A stretch of DNA of 64,000 nucleotides from the NCBI RefSeq assembly GCF_016862435.1, contig NZ_BOMY01000016.1, forward strand, positions 1 to 64,000, read 5' to 3'. This DNA is from Paractinoplanes tereljensis. Its GTDB lineage: Bacteria; Actinomycetota; Actinomycetes; Mycobacteriales; Micromonosporaceae. A program made the position numbers and the translations under genes. The notes under the pieces were generated by a model. It did not search any database and was not told where the DNA came from. It saw only the letters and a list, made by a program, of their open reading frames with translations. Shown in pieces: positions 8,672-17,083 of this stretch. Positions within the stretch are counted from its first letter, which is position 1, and each line of letters begins with the position of its first letter.

Positions 8672-9975
8672 GAGCCTACGGCCGATCGGCGTACGGCTTG
8701 GCGGGATCGGGCGTAAAGCAGCGGACCGGCCAGGTGACCGGCGAGCCGGCGCCGCCGGACCCCGCGGGGGGCCGGCACGACGCCGGTGAGCTGCCGGATC
8801 GTGGCCGGGTTGGCCCGGGCGAGGTGGAGCAGACCGGCCGGGATCCGGCGCAGAACCTCGCGGCGGGTGGTGTGGTCCAGCAGGAGCTTGGTCAGGTAGG
8901 CCGTCAGGCCGCTGCCGTAGCCGTACATCTGGCGCAGCAGCGACTCGTCGTCGGCCCGGTGGTGGTGCCAGGCGACCGCGGACGGCTCGTAGGCGATCGC
9001 CCGCCCGTCGAGCAGGATCCGGACGAAGATGTCCAGGTCTTCGCCACCCCGGGTCAGCGTGCCGGCGCCGAGGGCCTCGTCGAAGCCGCCCAGCCGCAGC
9101 AGCAGCTCCCGGTCGAAGGCGAAGTTGGCGCCGGTGCCGAACAGGCCGGCCGCGAACGGGTAGAGCACGCCGTAGCGTGCCTTCTCCGACATGTCGTAGA
9201 GCTGCGGCTTGCACCGGCTCCACCAGGTCGAGACCCGGGCGTCGAAGTAGGCCTCGGACCGGTTGGAGATCTGCGCGGTGCAGACCAGCCCGGTCACGCA
9301 GCCGACGTCCGGGCGGCGACTCAGGCCCCGCACCAGGCCGTGCACCCAGCCGGTGTCGACCGCGACGTCGTCGTCGGTGTAGGCGATGTAGCGGCCCTTG
9401 GCCGCGGCGAGGCCGGCGTTACGGGCCCACGACAGTCCGGGACGAGCCTCGCGGACGTAGCGGAACCGGGAGTCGTCGGCGGCGTACTTCTCGACCAGCC
9501 GCTCGGTGGAGTCGTCGCTGGGCGCGTTGTCGACGATCACGAACTCGACGTCGGGGTAGGTGACCGCGGCCAGCCGGTCGAGGCAGCCGGGCAGGGCTCC
9601 GCTGCGGTCCCTGGTGCAGACCACCACGCTGACCAGGCCGGCCGCTTCGGTCTTGTTCGGGCAGGTGCCGGGCTGGGCCGGGGCGATCCAGCCGGCCCGT
9701 GCGGCCTCGGCCGGAACTGGCAGGCCCTCGGCGGTCAGGTGCTCCGCGATGGCGTCACCGAACGTGGACCACAGGACCCGGCGGATCGCCTCGACGTCGG
9801 CCGGCGTGCCGGTGCGCGGAAGCGCCAGGTAGCCGAGTGGCTCGCCGTGCAGCCGGACGAGCACCCGCATGGTGGTCTCGTCGGTCGGGTCCACCATCGA
9901 GGTCGCCGGACCGTCGCCGGCTATCTCGAAATCGCAGCACCAGACCCCGGTGCGCGCGGTGGTGGTGGTCAACAT
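8668..9975 (-). CDS. GT2-family glycosyltransferase with an N-terminal extension
   Basis: The protein has 435 residues. An N-terminal domain of about 110 residues of unknown role precedes a GT-A fold: VSVVVCTRDRSG begins the nucleotide-sugar-binding half, and YTDDDV near residues 199-204 is the metal-binding DxD-type motif. A GGEDLDIFVR segment later corresponds to the acceptor/catalytic acidic region. GT2 enzymes transfer sugars from nucleotide donors at the cytoplasmic face. ATG at 9975 is preferred to ATG at 9987 because GGAG lies 6 nt before it. The gene is 56 bp downstream of another GT2 gene and overlaps the next gene by 4 bp. Confidence 0.86.
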   Translation of the reverse strand: MLTTTTARTGVWCCDFEIAGDGPATSMVDPTDETTMRVLVRLHGEPLGYLALPRTGTPADVEAIRRVLWSTFGDAIAEHLTAEGLPVPAEAARAGWIAPAQPGTCPNKTEAAGLVSVVVCTRDRSGALPGCLDRLAAVTYPDVEFVIVDNAPSDDSTERLVEKYAADDSRFRYVREARPGLSWARNAGLAAAKGRYIAYTDDDVAVDTGWVHGLVRGLSRRPDVGCVTGLVCTAQISNRSEAYFDARVSTWWSRCKPQLYDMSEKARYGVLYPFAAGLFGTGANFAFDRELLLRLGGFDEALGAGTLTRGGEDLDIFVRILLDGRAIAYEPSAVAWHHHRADDESLLRQMYGYGSGLTAYLTKLLLDHTTRREVLRRIPAGLLHLARANPATIRQLTGVVPAPRGVRRRRLAGHLAGPLLYARSRQAVRRSAVGS

Positions 9976-10031
9976 ACGGGGCTCCATCGGTGTCCAGAGG
10001 TGGCGCTCGGAAGGAAAGTTACGCGGCCGGC

Positions 10032-11117
10032 TCAGTGGCCGCCGACCGTCACCTGACCTCGATGGAGGGACTCGACCACGTAGCCGAGAACCGTGCTGCT
10101 CAGGCCGATCACGACGACTCCGGCGCGCAGCAGCCCGGCCGGGCGGCGGACCGCACCGGTGACACCCTTGATGACCGCGGACGGCAGGGTCACCCGGACG
10201 TATTTGCGCTCCGAGGAGAGACCGGCCTCGGTCCCCTGCAGCATCGAGACGATGCGCTTCGAGCGGCCCTCGTGGTAGCAGCGGCTCACGAAGTACTTCA
10301 TCGTCTGCCGCACGGCCGGCACGTAGTGATCGACCGCGGAGAACGGATCGAACACCACCTTATAGGTGGAGTCGTGGGCCGAGACCCGGATGCAGAACTC
10401 GGTTTCCTCGCAGCCCACCGGCTTGGTGCCGACCCGGCCGATGGCGTCGGAGAAGCCGCCCACCTTGCCGAAGATCGTGCGGCGCACCGCCATCGAGGCG
10501 CCGATCGGGTTACGGATGGTGGTCTTCTCCTCGGGCAGGCCGCGGTAGCTGCAGCCGACGACCCAGCCGAATTCCTCGGGGAACCAGCGGGGTGCGCTGC
10601 CACCCTCCCAGTTGGGGCGGACCGTGGTGCCGGCCACCGCGACGTCGTCGCTTGCGAAGGCCGTACGGAGGCCGGTGACCCAGCCGGGACGCGCGACCGC
10701 GTCGTCGTCGAGGAAGGCGATCACGTCACCGCGGCTGGTCTCGACGCCGGTGTTGCGGGCGTCGGAGAGGCCCTTGCGGCCGGCGTTGGGGACGACGCGG
10801 GCGGTGGGGAACTCGGAGCGGGCGCGGGCCAGCAGACCGTCGTTGTGGTCGACCACCACCACGAGCTCGTCGCCCTCGCCGAGCTGCTCGAGGACCGAGA
10901 CACACGCGCGCTGGAGGTCGTCCCAGCGCCAGTCCGCGTAGCTGCAGATCACTACGCTGATCGTGCGGCTCGCAGCCGGGGTCTGAGCGGGGTACAGATC
11001 GATCTGGTCCACCGGGTCCTTGATCCTCTCCAGCACAGCCATTCGCGAAACATGCCGTTCATTAACCTGCAATAGCCAGGTGAATTCACGGGTTGCGAAC
11101 GTTCCGTACGAAGGCAT
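10032..11117 (-). CDS. GT2-family glycosyltransferase, first gene of the exopolysaccharide operon
   Basis: The 361-residue protein has a GT-A domain with ISVVICSYADWR at its start, a FLDDDA metal-binding motif near residues 135-140, and GCEETEFCIR as the downstream acidic motif. A hydrophobic stretch near the C-terminus (AGVVVIGLSSTVLGYVV) could anchor it to the membrane. The start at ATG 11117 is supported by GGAGGA 7 nt upstream; the open frame continues further but lacks a better site. It is transcribed leftward with four more polysaccharide genes behind it. The 200 bp upstream presumably holds the operon promoter, though no convincing -35/-10 pair was picked out. Confidence 0.85.
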   Translation of the reverse strand: MPSYGTFATREFTWLLQVNERHVSRMAVLERIKDPVDQIDLYPAQTPAASRTISVVICSYADWRWDDLQRACVSVLEQLGEGDELVVVVDHNDGLLARARSEFPTARVVPNAGRKGLSDARNTGVETSRGDVIAFLDDDAVARPGWVTGLRTAFASDDVAVAGTTVRPNWEGGSAPRWFPEEFGWVVGCSYRGLPEEKTTIRNPIGASMAVRRTIFGKVGGFSDAIGRVGTKPVGCEETEFCIRVSAHDSTYKVVFDPFSAVDHYVPAVRQTMKYFVSRCYHEGRSKRIVSMLQGTEAGLSSERKYVRVTLPSAVIKGVTGAVRRPAGLLRAGVVVIGLSSTVLGYVVESLHRGQVTVGGH

Positions 11118-11316
11118 GGGGGCATCCTCCGCGCGAGTCACAATACGGTCCCCGATGCCCCATTCTTGAATGCGCCGGAGAGAAATAACTGTCCGTATCC
11201 GGTGCCCGGCCCCACGGCGGGGGCTTCGACCGGTTTTACCCTTGCGGTTCAACCGTTCGCACCGTTACCCCCGCCGCAGGTACCGACTGGCGTATAAGCC
11301 TCAAATACTGACCAAT

Positions 11317-11336
11317 ACGGGCAATATCACGCCCGT
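11317..11336 (-). terminator. Short hairpin downstream of the DsbA gene
   Basis: ACGGGC and GCCCGT form a 6-bp stem with an 8-nt loop, 10 bp below the stop codon of the DsbA-family gene. T-rich sequence follows on the plus strand and moderately AT-rich sequence on the minus strand. It would separate the TetR-DsbA unit from the exopolysaccharide operon. Confidence 0.45.
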
Positions 11337-11345
11337 TTTGGGTCA

Positions 11346-11945
11346 TTAGTTAAAATTGAGGCCACCGGTACGCGTTCGCTTTAGCTCGAAGAATTCCGGG
11401 TACGACGCGAGTGCCACGGCACCGTCGAAGACCTTCACGGCCGTCTCGCCACGCGGAATGCTGGACAGCACCGGCCCGAAGAATGCGACTCCATCGATAT
11501 GAATCGTCGGCGTACCGACGTCCTCACCGACCGGGTCCATGCCCTCATGGTGACTGCGCCGCAACTCCTCGTCATATTCACTGCTCGATGCGGCCTCGGC
11601 CAATTCGGCGGGAAGACCAACTTCGGCGAGTGCTTCCCGGATCACTACCGGGAAATCCTTGTTGTCCTGGTTGTGGATGCGAGTGCCGAGGGCGGTGTAA
11701 AGATCGCTGAGGACCTTCTCGCCATGCTTGGCGGCGGCCGCGGTGACCACCCGGACGGTGCCGAGGGAGCGGTCGATCAGCTCACGGTAGTTCTCGGGCA
11801 GATCACGGTTCTCGTTGAGCACGTAGAGGCTCATCACGTGGAAACGGAGATCGATCTCCCGGTGCTTCTCGACCTCGAGAATCCAGCGGGAGGTGATCCA
11901 GGCGAAGGGGCAGGCGGGATCGAAATAGAAGTCGACTCGAGTCAC
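11346..11945 (-). CDS. DsbA-family protein, mycothiol-dependent nitroreductase-like
   Basis: The 199-residue protein matches the actinobacterial DsbA-like group typified by Rv2466c, a mycothiol-dependent reductase that activates nitro-compounds. It has [10 protein letters not shown] at the N-terminus, followed by [10 protein letters not shown] and a late GTPTIHIDG cis-proline region. The active site reads C12-P-F-A15: the first cysteine is kept, but the second cysteine of a CxxC pair is alanine, so a monothiol mechanism would be needed. The ATG overlaps the stop of the TetR gene by 4 bp, so the two form an operon, and a divergent drug exporter lies upstream. This suggests a role in coping with electrophilic or nitroaromatic compounds. 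Confidence 0.83.
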   Translation of the reverse strand: MTRVDFYFDPACPFAWITSRWILEVEKHREIDLRFHVMSLYVLNENRDLPENYRELIDRSLGTVRVVTAAAAKHGEKVLSDLYTALGTRIHNQDNKDFPVVIREALAEVGLPAELAEAASSSEYDEELRRSHHEGMDPVGEDVGTPTIHIDGVAFFGPVLSSIPRGETAVKVFDGAVALASYPEFFELKRTRTGGLNFN

Positions 11946-12616
11946 GCCTCGACGTTACGTCGATCCGGGGCCATCGACTCCACCGCGGCCATGATCAGAT
12001 CGACGCAGAACGAGAAGTAGTGCTCGGTGTCCGGCGCCCGGGAATACGTGGCGCCGAACGCCACCATCATCGGGAACCGGTCGGCCGGCAGGCTCTCCAG
12101 CATCAGCCGCTTCTTCCGGCGCCACTCCGGGGCCTCGTCGACCGGCACGGTGGCCGGGCAGCCGGGCTGCGCGTTCACCGCCCCGATCGCGGCGTGCAAC
12201 AGGTAGGACGCCACCCAGTAGGCCTCCTCGACGCCGAATCCGCCCGCGGCCAGCAGGGCGAGAGCGTCCTCGGTCGCGCGCTGGAAGCTCTCTCCCTCGT
12301 CCTTGGCCACCGAGTGCATCAGGTCGGGCAGGCTCGGGTGTTCCCGCATGACGGTGACGAGCACCTCGACCATGGCCCGCAACTGCTTGGCCCACGGGTC
12401 GGCGGCCGAGCGGTCGGCGCGGAGCGAGGCCAGCGCGTGGTCGACGATGCCGACCAGCAGCTCGTCCTTGCTCTTGAAGTGCCAATACAGCGCCATCGGC
12501 GTCACGCCCAGCTCCTGCGCGAGCCGGCGGATGGTGATCGCTTCCACGCCCTCTTCGTCGCCCAGGCGCAAGGCCCGTTCGACGACCGTTGCCCGGCTCA
12601 GCTTTTCCCCTGCCAC
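11942..12616 (-). CDS. TetR/AcrR-family transcriptional repressor
   Basis: The 224-residue protein has a TetR N-terminal helix-turn-helix: [20 protein letters not shown] near residues 34-53 is the recognition region, followed by KSKDELL. The C-terminal ligand-binding part resembles the TetR_C group with a conserved helical core. GTG at 12616 gives the usual family N-terminus ([15 protein letters not shown]); an ATG at 12658 lies inside the operator palindrome and is rejected. No clear Shine-Dalgarno precedes the GTG. It is divergent from the MFS exporter and co-directional with the DsbA gene, the classic arrangement of a repressor controlling an exporter and itself. Confidence 0.87.
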   Translation of the reverse strand: MAGEKLSRATVVERALRLGDEEGVEAITIRRLAQELGVTPMALYWHFKSKDELLVGIVDHALASLRADRSAADPWAKQLRAMVEVLVTVMREHPSLPDLMHSVAKDEGESFQRATEDALALLAAGGFGVEEAYWVASYLLHAAIGAVNAQPGCPATVPVDEAPEWRRKKRLMLESLPADRFPMMVAFGATYSRAPDTEHYFSFCVDLIMAAVESMAPDRRNVEA

Positions 12617-12627
12617 TTGACAACCAT

Positions 12628-12685
12628 ACAACGTACAGGTGTCATGTACCTCGTACATGTACGACGTACAAGGACAACGTACAGG
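12628..12685. promoter_or_regulatory. TetR operator cluster between the repressor and exporter genes
   Basis: A perfect inverted repeat with 7-bp arms, CATGTAC-CTC-GTACATG, lies at 12643-12659. It is flanked by two exact 12-bp copies of ACAACGTACAGG at 12628-12639 and 12674-12685, and a further ACGTACA lies at 12664-12670. The cluster occupies the whole 77-bp gap between divergent starts, so repressor binding would cover both promoters. Confidence 0.8.
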
Positions 12686-12693
12686 GGGAACCC

Positions 12694-14109
12694 GTGGAGA
12701 AGAACCGGCGGTGGTGGGCGCTCGTGGCGGTGGCGCTCGGCACCTTCATGACCTACCTCGACAACAACGTGGTCAACGTGGCCCTCCCGTCGATCCAGCG
12801 CGACCTGCAGCTGACCATCTCCGGCCTGGAGTGGATCACCAGCGCGTACGTCCTGGTCTTCGCCGGCCTGCTGCTGGCCGGCGGCCGGATCGCCGACGTG
12901 CTCGGCACCCGGGGTGCGTTCTTCGGCGGCCTGGCCGTCTTCACCCTCGCCTCGATCGGGGCCGGCCTCGCGCAGAACGAGGAGCTCCTGATCGGCGCCC
13001 GGGCCGTCCAGGGCATCGGCGCGGCCCTGCTGACCCCGGCCGCCCTGGCCCTGATCACCCAGCTCTTCCCGGACGCGCGCGAGCGCGCCACCGCGATCGG
13101 CATCTGGGGTGGCGTCGGCGCGCTGGCCCTCGCCATCGGCCCGTTCACCGGCGGCATCCTCAGCCAGCACGTCTCCTGGGGCTGGATCTTCCTGATCAAC
13201 GCGCCGATCGGGGTGGCCACCGCCGTGCTGGCCGCGGTCTCGTTTCCGGCCGGTCGCCGGGGCGAATCCCGAGGCCTCGATCTGCCCGGCGTCGTCACCT
13301 CGTCACTGGCACTGTTCGCCCTCACGTACGCCCTCATCGAGGGTGAGTCGGACGGCTGGACCTCGGGCACCATCCTGGCCGCCTTCGGCCTCGCCGCGGC
13401 GGCGGCGATCGCGTTCGTGGTCATCGAGAACCGCTCCGCCAACCCGATGATGGATCTGAGCTTCCTGCGCAGCCGGGTGTTCTCCGGCGGTCTGCTGGTC
13501 ATGGGCCTGTGGGCGTTCGGCGTCTTCGGCATCTACTTCTACATGGCCATCTACCTGCAGAACGTGCTCGGCTTCTCGCCCACCGAGGCGGGTTCGGCGT
13601 TCATCCCGATGGCCCTGATCATGGCGGTGCTGGCGACCGTCGCGCCGCGGATCGAGGCCCGGTTCGGGGCCGCGCGCACGGTGGCGGCCGGGCTGGCGCT
13701 GATGGCGATCGCGATCGGAGGCATCGCCAGCTACGGCGAGGGCACCAGCTATCTCGCCCTGCTCCCCTGGTTCATGCTCTACGGCATCGGCGGCGGCGCA
13801 CTCGTCCCGCTGAACAACGTGATCCTCGGGGCCATGCCGCCCGGCCGGGCCGGTATCGCCTCCGGGATGCTCAACGTCTCGCGCGAGGTGTTCGGCCTGC
13901 TCGGCATCACCATCCTCGGCGCGATCCTGACCAACCGGTCCAACGCCGCGACCGGCACCGAGCTGCACCGGTACCTGGCCGGTTACCAGTTCTCACTGGT
14001 GGTGGCCGCGATCCTGGTCGGCCTCGGCATCCCGGTGGCACTGTGGTCGCTGCGCTCGGTTAAGCAGCCGGCCGCGGCCGAGACCGAGCTGGAGCCGGTG
14101 CTGGTCTGA
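12694..14109 (+). CDS. MFS multidrug exporter, DHA2 (EmrB/QacA) family
   Basis: The 471-residue protein begins with a short charged N-terminus and has about 14 hydrophobic helices. TFMTYLDNNVVNVALPSIQRDL in the first helix and loop corresponds to the DHA2 motif D1, and GGRIADVLGTR is the motif A loop. A GIWGGVGALALAIGPFTGG segment corresponds to the antiporter motif C. Such proteins export drugs or natural products using the proton gradient. GTG at 12694 is preceded by AGGGGGA; the frame open further upstream runs through the operator and is rejected. Expression is probably repressed by the divergent TetR protein. It converges on the histidine kinase gene, with stops 6 bp apart. Confidence 0.9.
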   Translation: MEKNRRWWALVAVALGTFMTYLDNNVVNVALPSIQRDLQLTISGLEWITSAYVLVFAGLLLAGGRIADVLGTRGAFFGGLAVFTLASIGAGLAQNEELLIGARAVQGIGAALLTPAALALITQLFPDARERATAIGIWGGVGALALAIGPFTGGILSQHVSWGWIFLINAPIGVATAVLAAVSFPAGRRGESRGLDLPGVVTSSLALFALTYALIEGESDGWTSGTILAAFGLAAAAAIAFVVIENRSANPMMDLSFLRSRVFSGGLLVMGLWAFGVFGIYFYMAIYLQNVLGFSPTEAGSAFIPMALIMAVLATVAPRIEARFGAARTVAAGLALMAIAIGGIASYGEGTSYLALLPWFMLYGIGGGALVPLNNVILGAMPPGRAGIASGMLNVSREVFGLLGITILGAILTNRSNAATGTELHRYLAGYQFSLVVAAILVGLGIPVALWSLRSVKQPAAAETELEPVLV

Positions 14110-14114
14110 CCAAA

Positions 14115-17039
14115 TCAGGCCGGCGGCAGACTCACTGTGAACAGGGTGCCGCCGGCCGGGGCCGGGCACGCGACGAGCATGCCACCGTGCGCCTCCACAA
14201 TGGCCTTGGTCACGGCCAGGCCGAGCCCGGTGCCCTTGATCCCCTGAGCGGTCGCGTTGCTGGCCCGGAAGAACCGGCTGAACAGGTGCTGGTACTGCTC
14301 CGGCGGGATGCCGATGCCGGTGTCGCTGACCTCGATCACCACCCGGCCCGCCACCTCCTGCGCGACCACCGTGATGGTCCCGCCCTCCGGGGTGTACTTG
14401 ATGGCGTTGGACATCAGGTTGTCGAGCGCCTGCCGCAGACGCTGCGCGTCGCCGAGCACCGGCAGGTGGGTGTCCAGCTTCTCGGTGATGGTCAGCTTCC
14501 TGGCGAACGCCCCAGGCCGGTGGTTGTCCACGACGTCGTGCACGAGGCTCCCGGCCGACATCGGGGTCGGCTCGATGTTCATGTGCCCGGCGTCTATCCG
14601 GGCCAGGTCGAGCAGGTCGTCGACCAGCCGCTGCAGGTGCCCGGTGGTGCGCTCGACCACCGACGCCTGCCGGCGGCCGACGTCGTCCAGCCGCGGGTTC
14701 TCCAGCATCATCTCGGTGTAGCCCCGGATGACCCCGAGCGGGTTGCGCAGCTCGTGGATGACCACCGCGGACAGTTCGTCCTTCATCCGGTCCAGCTCAC
14801 GCAGTTGCTCGACCTGCTGCTCGCGCTGCTCGGCGAGCTCGCGGCGCTCGGTGACGTTGGTGCTGATCCCGTCGACCAGGATGCGGCCGTCCTCGATGCG
14901 GGGTTGCGCCCGGGTCCACACCCAGCGGACCACGCCGTCGTAGCCGATCATCCGGCATTCCAGTTCGGCGGGCAGGCCTCGGCCGAGGGTCTGGTGGAAC
15001 ACCGCGATCTTCCCGGCGTCGTCCGGGTGGACCAGGTCGGTGATGAAGGTGGCCCGGTTGTCGCCGGTGGTCTGCGGCACGCCGCCGAAGACCCCGGTGG
15101 CGTTCGGGCTGCCGTAGAGGAGCCGGCCGACCTCGCCGGGGACGACCTCGACGGCCCAGACGTAGTCGTTGAGCTGGCCGACGACCCGGTCGAAGTCGCG
15201 GCGGGCCTGGGACAGCGCGAGGGTCAGGTCCTCGGCCCGGCGGCGCTCCACGAACCGGCCCAGGTGGGCCGCGACCGTGTCGAGCATGGCCGCGATGTCC
15301 GGGTTGTGGGGCAGCTGGTCGGCCGAGTAGAAGGCCAGCACGCCGAGCACCCGGCTGCCCGAGCGCACCGGCACGCCGATCGCGGTACGCAGACCGGAGC
15401 GGGCACCGGTGTCGAACCGTCCCGCGTCCACCATGTCGGCCGGCGGCTTGCTCCCCCACACCTCGGTGCCGCGGTTCCAGACCAGGCCCGGCACGCCCGC
15501 GCCACGGGCGAACGTCAGCGGCTGGTCGCTGGTGAACGCGGACAGGTCGACGCCGCCGGTGACGTGCGAGCTGAGCCGTTCGATTCGCTCCCGGTCGTCG
15601 GTGACCTGCCAGTACTCACCGCAGGCCAGACCCAGCCGGTCGGTGATCACCCGGACCGCCTCGATGGCGGCCTGCTCGGCGTTGGTGGCCTCGGACAGCA
15701 CCTGGGCCACCGCGTGCCGGGCGCGATTCAGCTCCTCCGCGCCGTACGCGTCGGTGATGTCGTGCATGGTGACGACCGCGCCCAGCCGGCGCCCGTCGCT
15801 GGTGTCGATCGGCCGGGCGTTGCTGAGAAAACGACGCGGCGTCCCGGCGTCCACCCGCACCACCAGGTGCTGGCCGCGCACGATCTGCCCAGCATTGGCG
15901 CGGGCCAGCGGGATCTCGTCGGCACCGAGCGGGGTGCGGCCGTCCGGCGCGTACAGGTCGTACTGCTGCGCCCAGGTCTCCCCGGACTCACCCGCCACCG
16001 CGTCGCGGCCGTGCAGCTCGCGCATCGCGCGGTTGAAGAAACTCAGGTTGCCGTCGCTGTCGCAGGCGGCCACGCCGGCGTCCAGGCTGTCCAGCAGCGC
16101 CTGCAGGAACGCGTGCTCGTTGTCCAGCTCCTGGCGCTGCCGTTCCAGCTCGGTCAGGGCGTCGATCCGGTCGGTGATGTCGTGCAGGAACGCGTGGAAG
16201 AACGGGACGTCCCGCTCGAAACACACCTGCAGGCTCATCTCCGCCGGAAACTCCCGGCCCTTGCGGTCGACCGCGGACAGCTGCAGGCGGGTGCCGGACA
16301 GCTCGGAGTGCAGGGTCTGCCGGACCCGGGCCATCCCGGCCATGTGCGCCTCGCGGAACCGCTCCGGGATGATCAGATCGGTGATCGAGCGGCCCAGGGC
16401 CTCCTCCGGGGTCCAGCCGAACAGCCGCTCGGCGGCGCCGTTCCAGGCCACCACGAGGCTGTTGGGGTCGATCGAGACGTACGCGTCGTGTGCGCTCTCC
16501 AGCACCGCCCGCATCCGGTCCGCGGCGATGGTCTGCTCGCTGTGTGCGAGACGCAGCGCGATCTCCGACTCGGCCGCGGCGGCGAGGTCGGCGACCGTGG
16601 CGAGTTCGTCGGTGGTCCAGTCCCGGACCCGGTCGTCGACCACGCAGAACGACCCGAGCACGTGGCCGCTCGGAGCCCGCAGCGGGAAGCCCGCGTACGC
16701 GGCCGCACCCAGCACGCTGACCGCCGGGTTGTCCCGCAGCCGGTGGTCGGTGCTGGTGTCCGGGACGATCATCGGGGCGTCGTCCTCGACCACGTACCGG
16801 CAGATCGAATAGGTCAGCGGCGTCTCGCGCCGGTCACCCAGGGCCGGCGGCAGACCGCACGCGCTGGAGAACTTCTGGTGTTCCTCGTCGATCAGCGTGA
16901 CCATGGAGACGCGCGCGCCGACGAGCCGGGCGGCCAGCCCGGTCAACCGGTCCAGAGACGGCACCGGACCGGCGTCGAGCAGGCTGGTGGCCCGCAAGAC
17001 GCTCAGCCTCTCGGCATCCCGGATTCGCGCGTGCTGCAT
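14115..17039 (-). CDS. Multi-sensor histidine kinase (GAF-PAS-PAS-GAF-PAS-HisKA-HATPase)
   Basis: The 974-residue protein has no transmembrane segment and appears cytosolic. In order: an N-terminal GAF domain (MVTLIDEEHQKF), a PAS domain near residues 180-290 (HDAYVSIDPNSLVVAWNGAA), a second PAS near 310-430, a GAF near 440-600, a third PAS near 630-740, a HisKA helix with the phospho-acceptor His762 in VIHELRNPLG, and a HATPase domain with the N box (NLMSNAIKYT), DTGIGIPP and GTGLGLA. No response regulator gene is adjacent. It lies 44 bp downstream of the Ser/Thr kinase gene on the same strand and may share its transcript. The signals sensed are unknown. Confidence 0.9.
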   Translation of the reverse strand: MQHARIRDAERLSVLRATSLLDAGPVPSLDRLTGLAARLVGARVSMVTLIDEEHQKFSSACGLPPALGDRRETPLTYSICRYVVEDDAPMIVPDTSTDHRLRDNPAVSVLGAAAYAGFPLRAPSGHVLGSFCVVDDRVRDWTTDELATVADLAAAAESEIALRLAHSEQTIAADRMRAVLESAHDAYVSIDPNSLVVAWNGAAERLFGWTPEEALGRSITDLIIPERFREAHMAGMARVRQTLHSELSGTRLQLSAVDRKGREFPAEMSLQVCFERDVPFFHAFLHDITDRIDALTELERQRQELDNEHAFLQALLDSLDAGVAACDSDGNLSFFNRAMRELHGRDAVAGESGETWAQQYDLYAPDGRTPLGADEIPLARANAGQIVRGQHLVVRVDAGTPRRFLSNARPIDTSDGRRLGAVVTMHDITDAYGAEELNRARHAVAQVLSEATNAEQAAIEAVRVITDRLGLACGEYWQVTDDRERIERLSSHVTGGVDLSAFTSDQPLTFARGAGVPGLVWNRGTEVWGSKPPADMVDAGRFDTGARSGLRTAIGVPVRSGSRVLGVLAFYSADQLPHNPDIAAMLDTVAAHLGRFVERRRAEDLTLALSQARRDFDRVVGQLNDYVWAVEVVPGEVGRLLYGSPNATGVFGGVPQTTGDNRATFITDLVHPDDAGKIAVFHQTLGRGLPAELECRMIGYDGVVRWVWTRAQPRIEDGRILVDGISTNVTERRELAEQREQQVEQLRELDRMKDELSAVVIHELRNPLGVIRGYTEMMLENPRLDDVGRRQASVVERTTGHLQRLVDDLLDLARIDAGHMNIEPTPMSAGSLVHDVVDNHRPGAFARKLTITEKLDTHLPVLGDAQRLRQALDNLMSNAIKYTPEGGTITVVAQEVAGRVVIEVSDTGIGIPPEQYQHLFSRFFRASNATAQGIKGTGLGLAVTKAIVEAHGGMLVACPAPAGGTLFTVSLPPA
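14118..14157. terminator. Inverted repeat at the 3' junction of the MFS and histidine kinase genes
   Basis: GGCCGGCGGCA (14118-14128) and TGCCGCCGGCC (14147-14157) are perfect 11-bp arms with an 18-nt spacer, starting 9 bp after the MFS stop. The element lies inside the coding sequence for the last residues of the kinase, so it could terminate the exporter transcript. No T-run follows. Confidence 0.4.
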
Positions 17040-17083
17040 GCACTGACTGATCGGCCGATGAGCGCCTCATCTGAGCAGCGTGC

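Noticed and set aside
8672..9223. N-terminal extension of the large membrane protein
   Set aside because: The extension is Arg/Pro/Gly-rich shadow sequence inside the GT2 gene.
12589..12693. Longer N-terminus for the DHA2 exporter
   Set aside because: It would encode residues from the TetR coding region and operator; GTG at 12694 has a proper ribosome-binding site.
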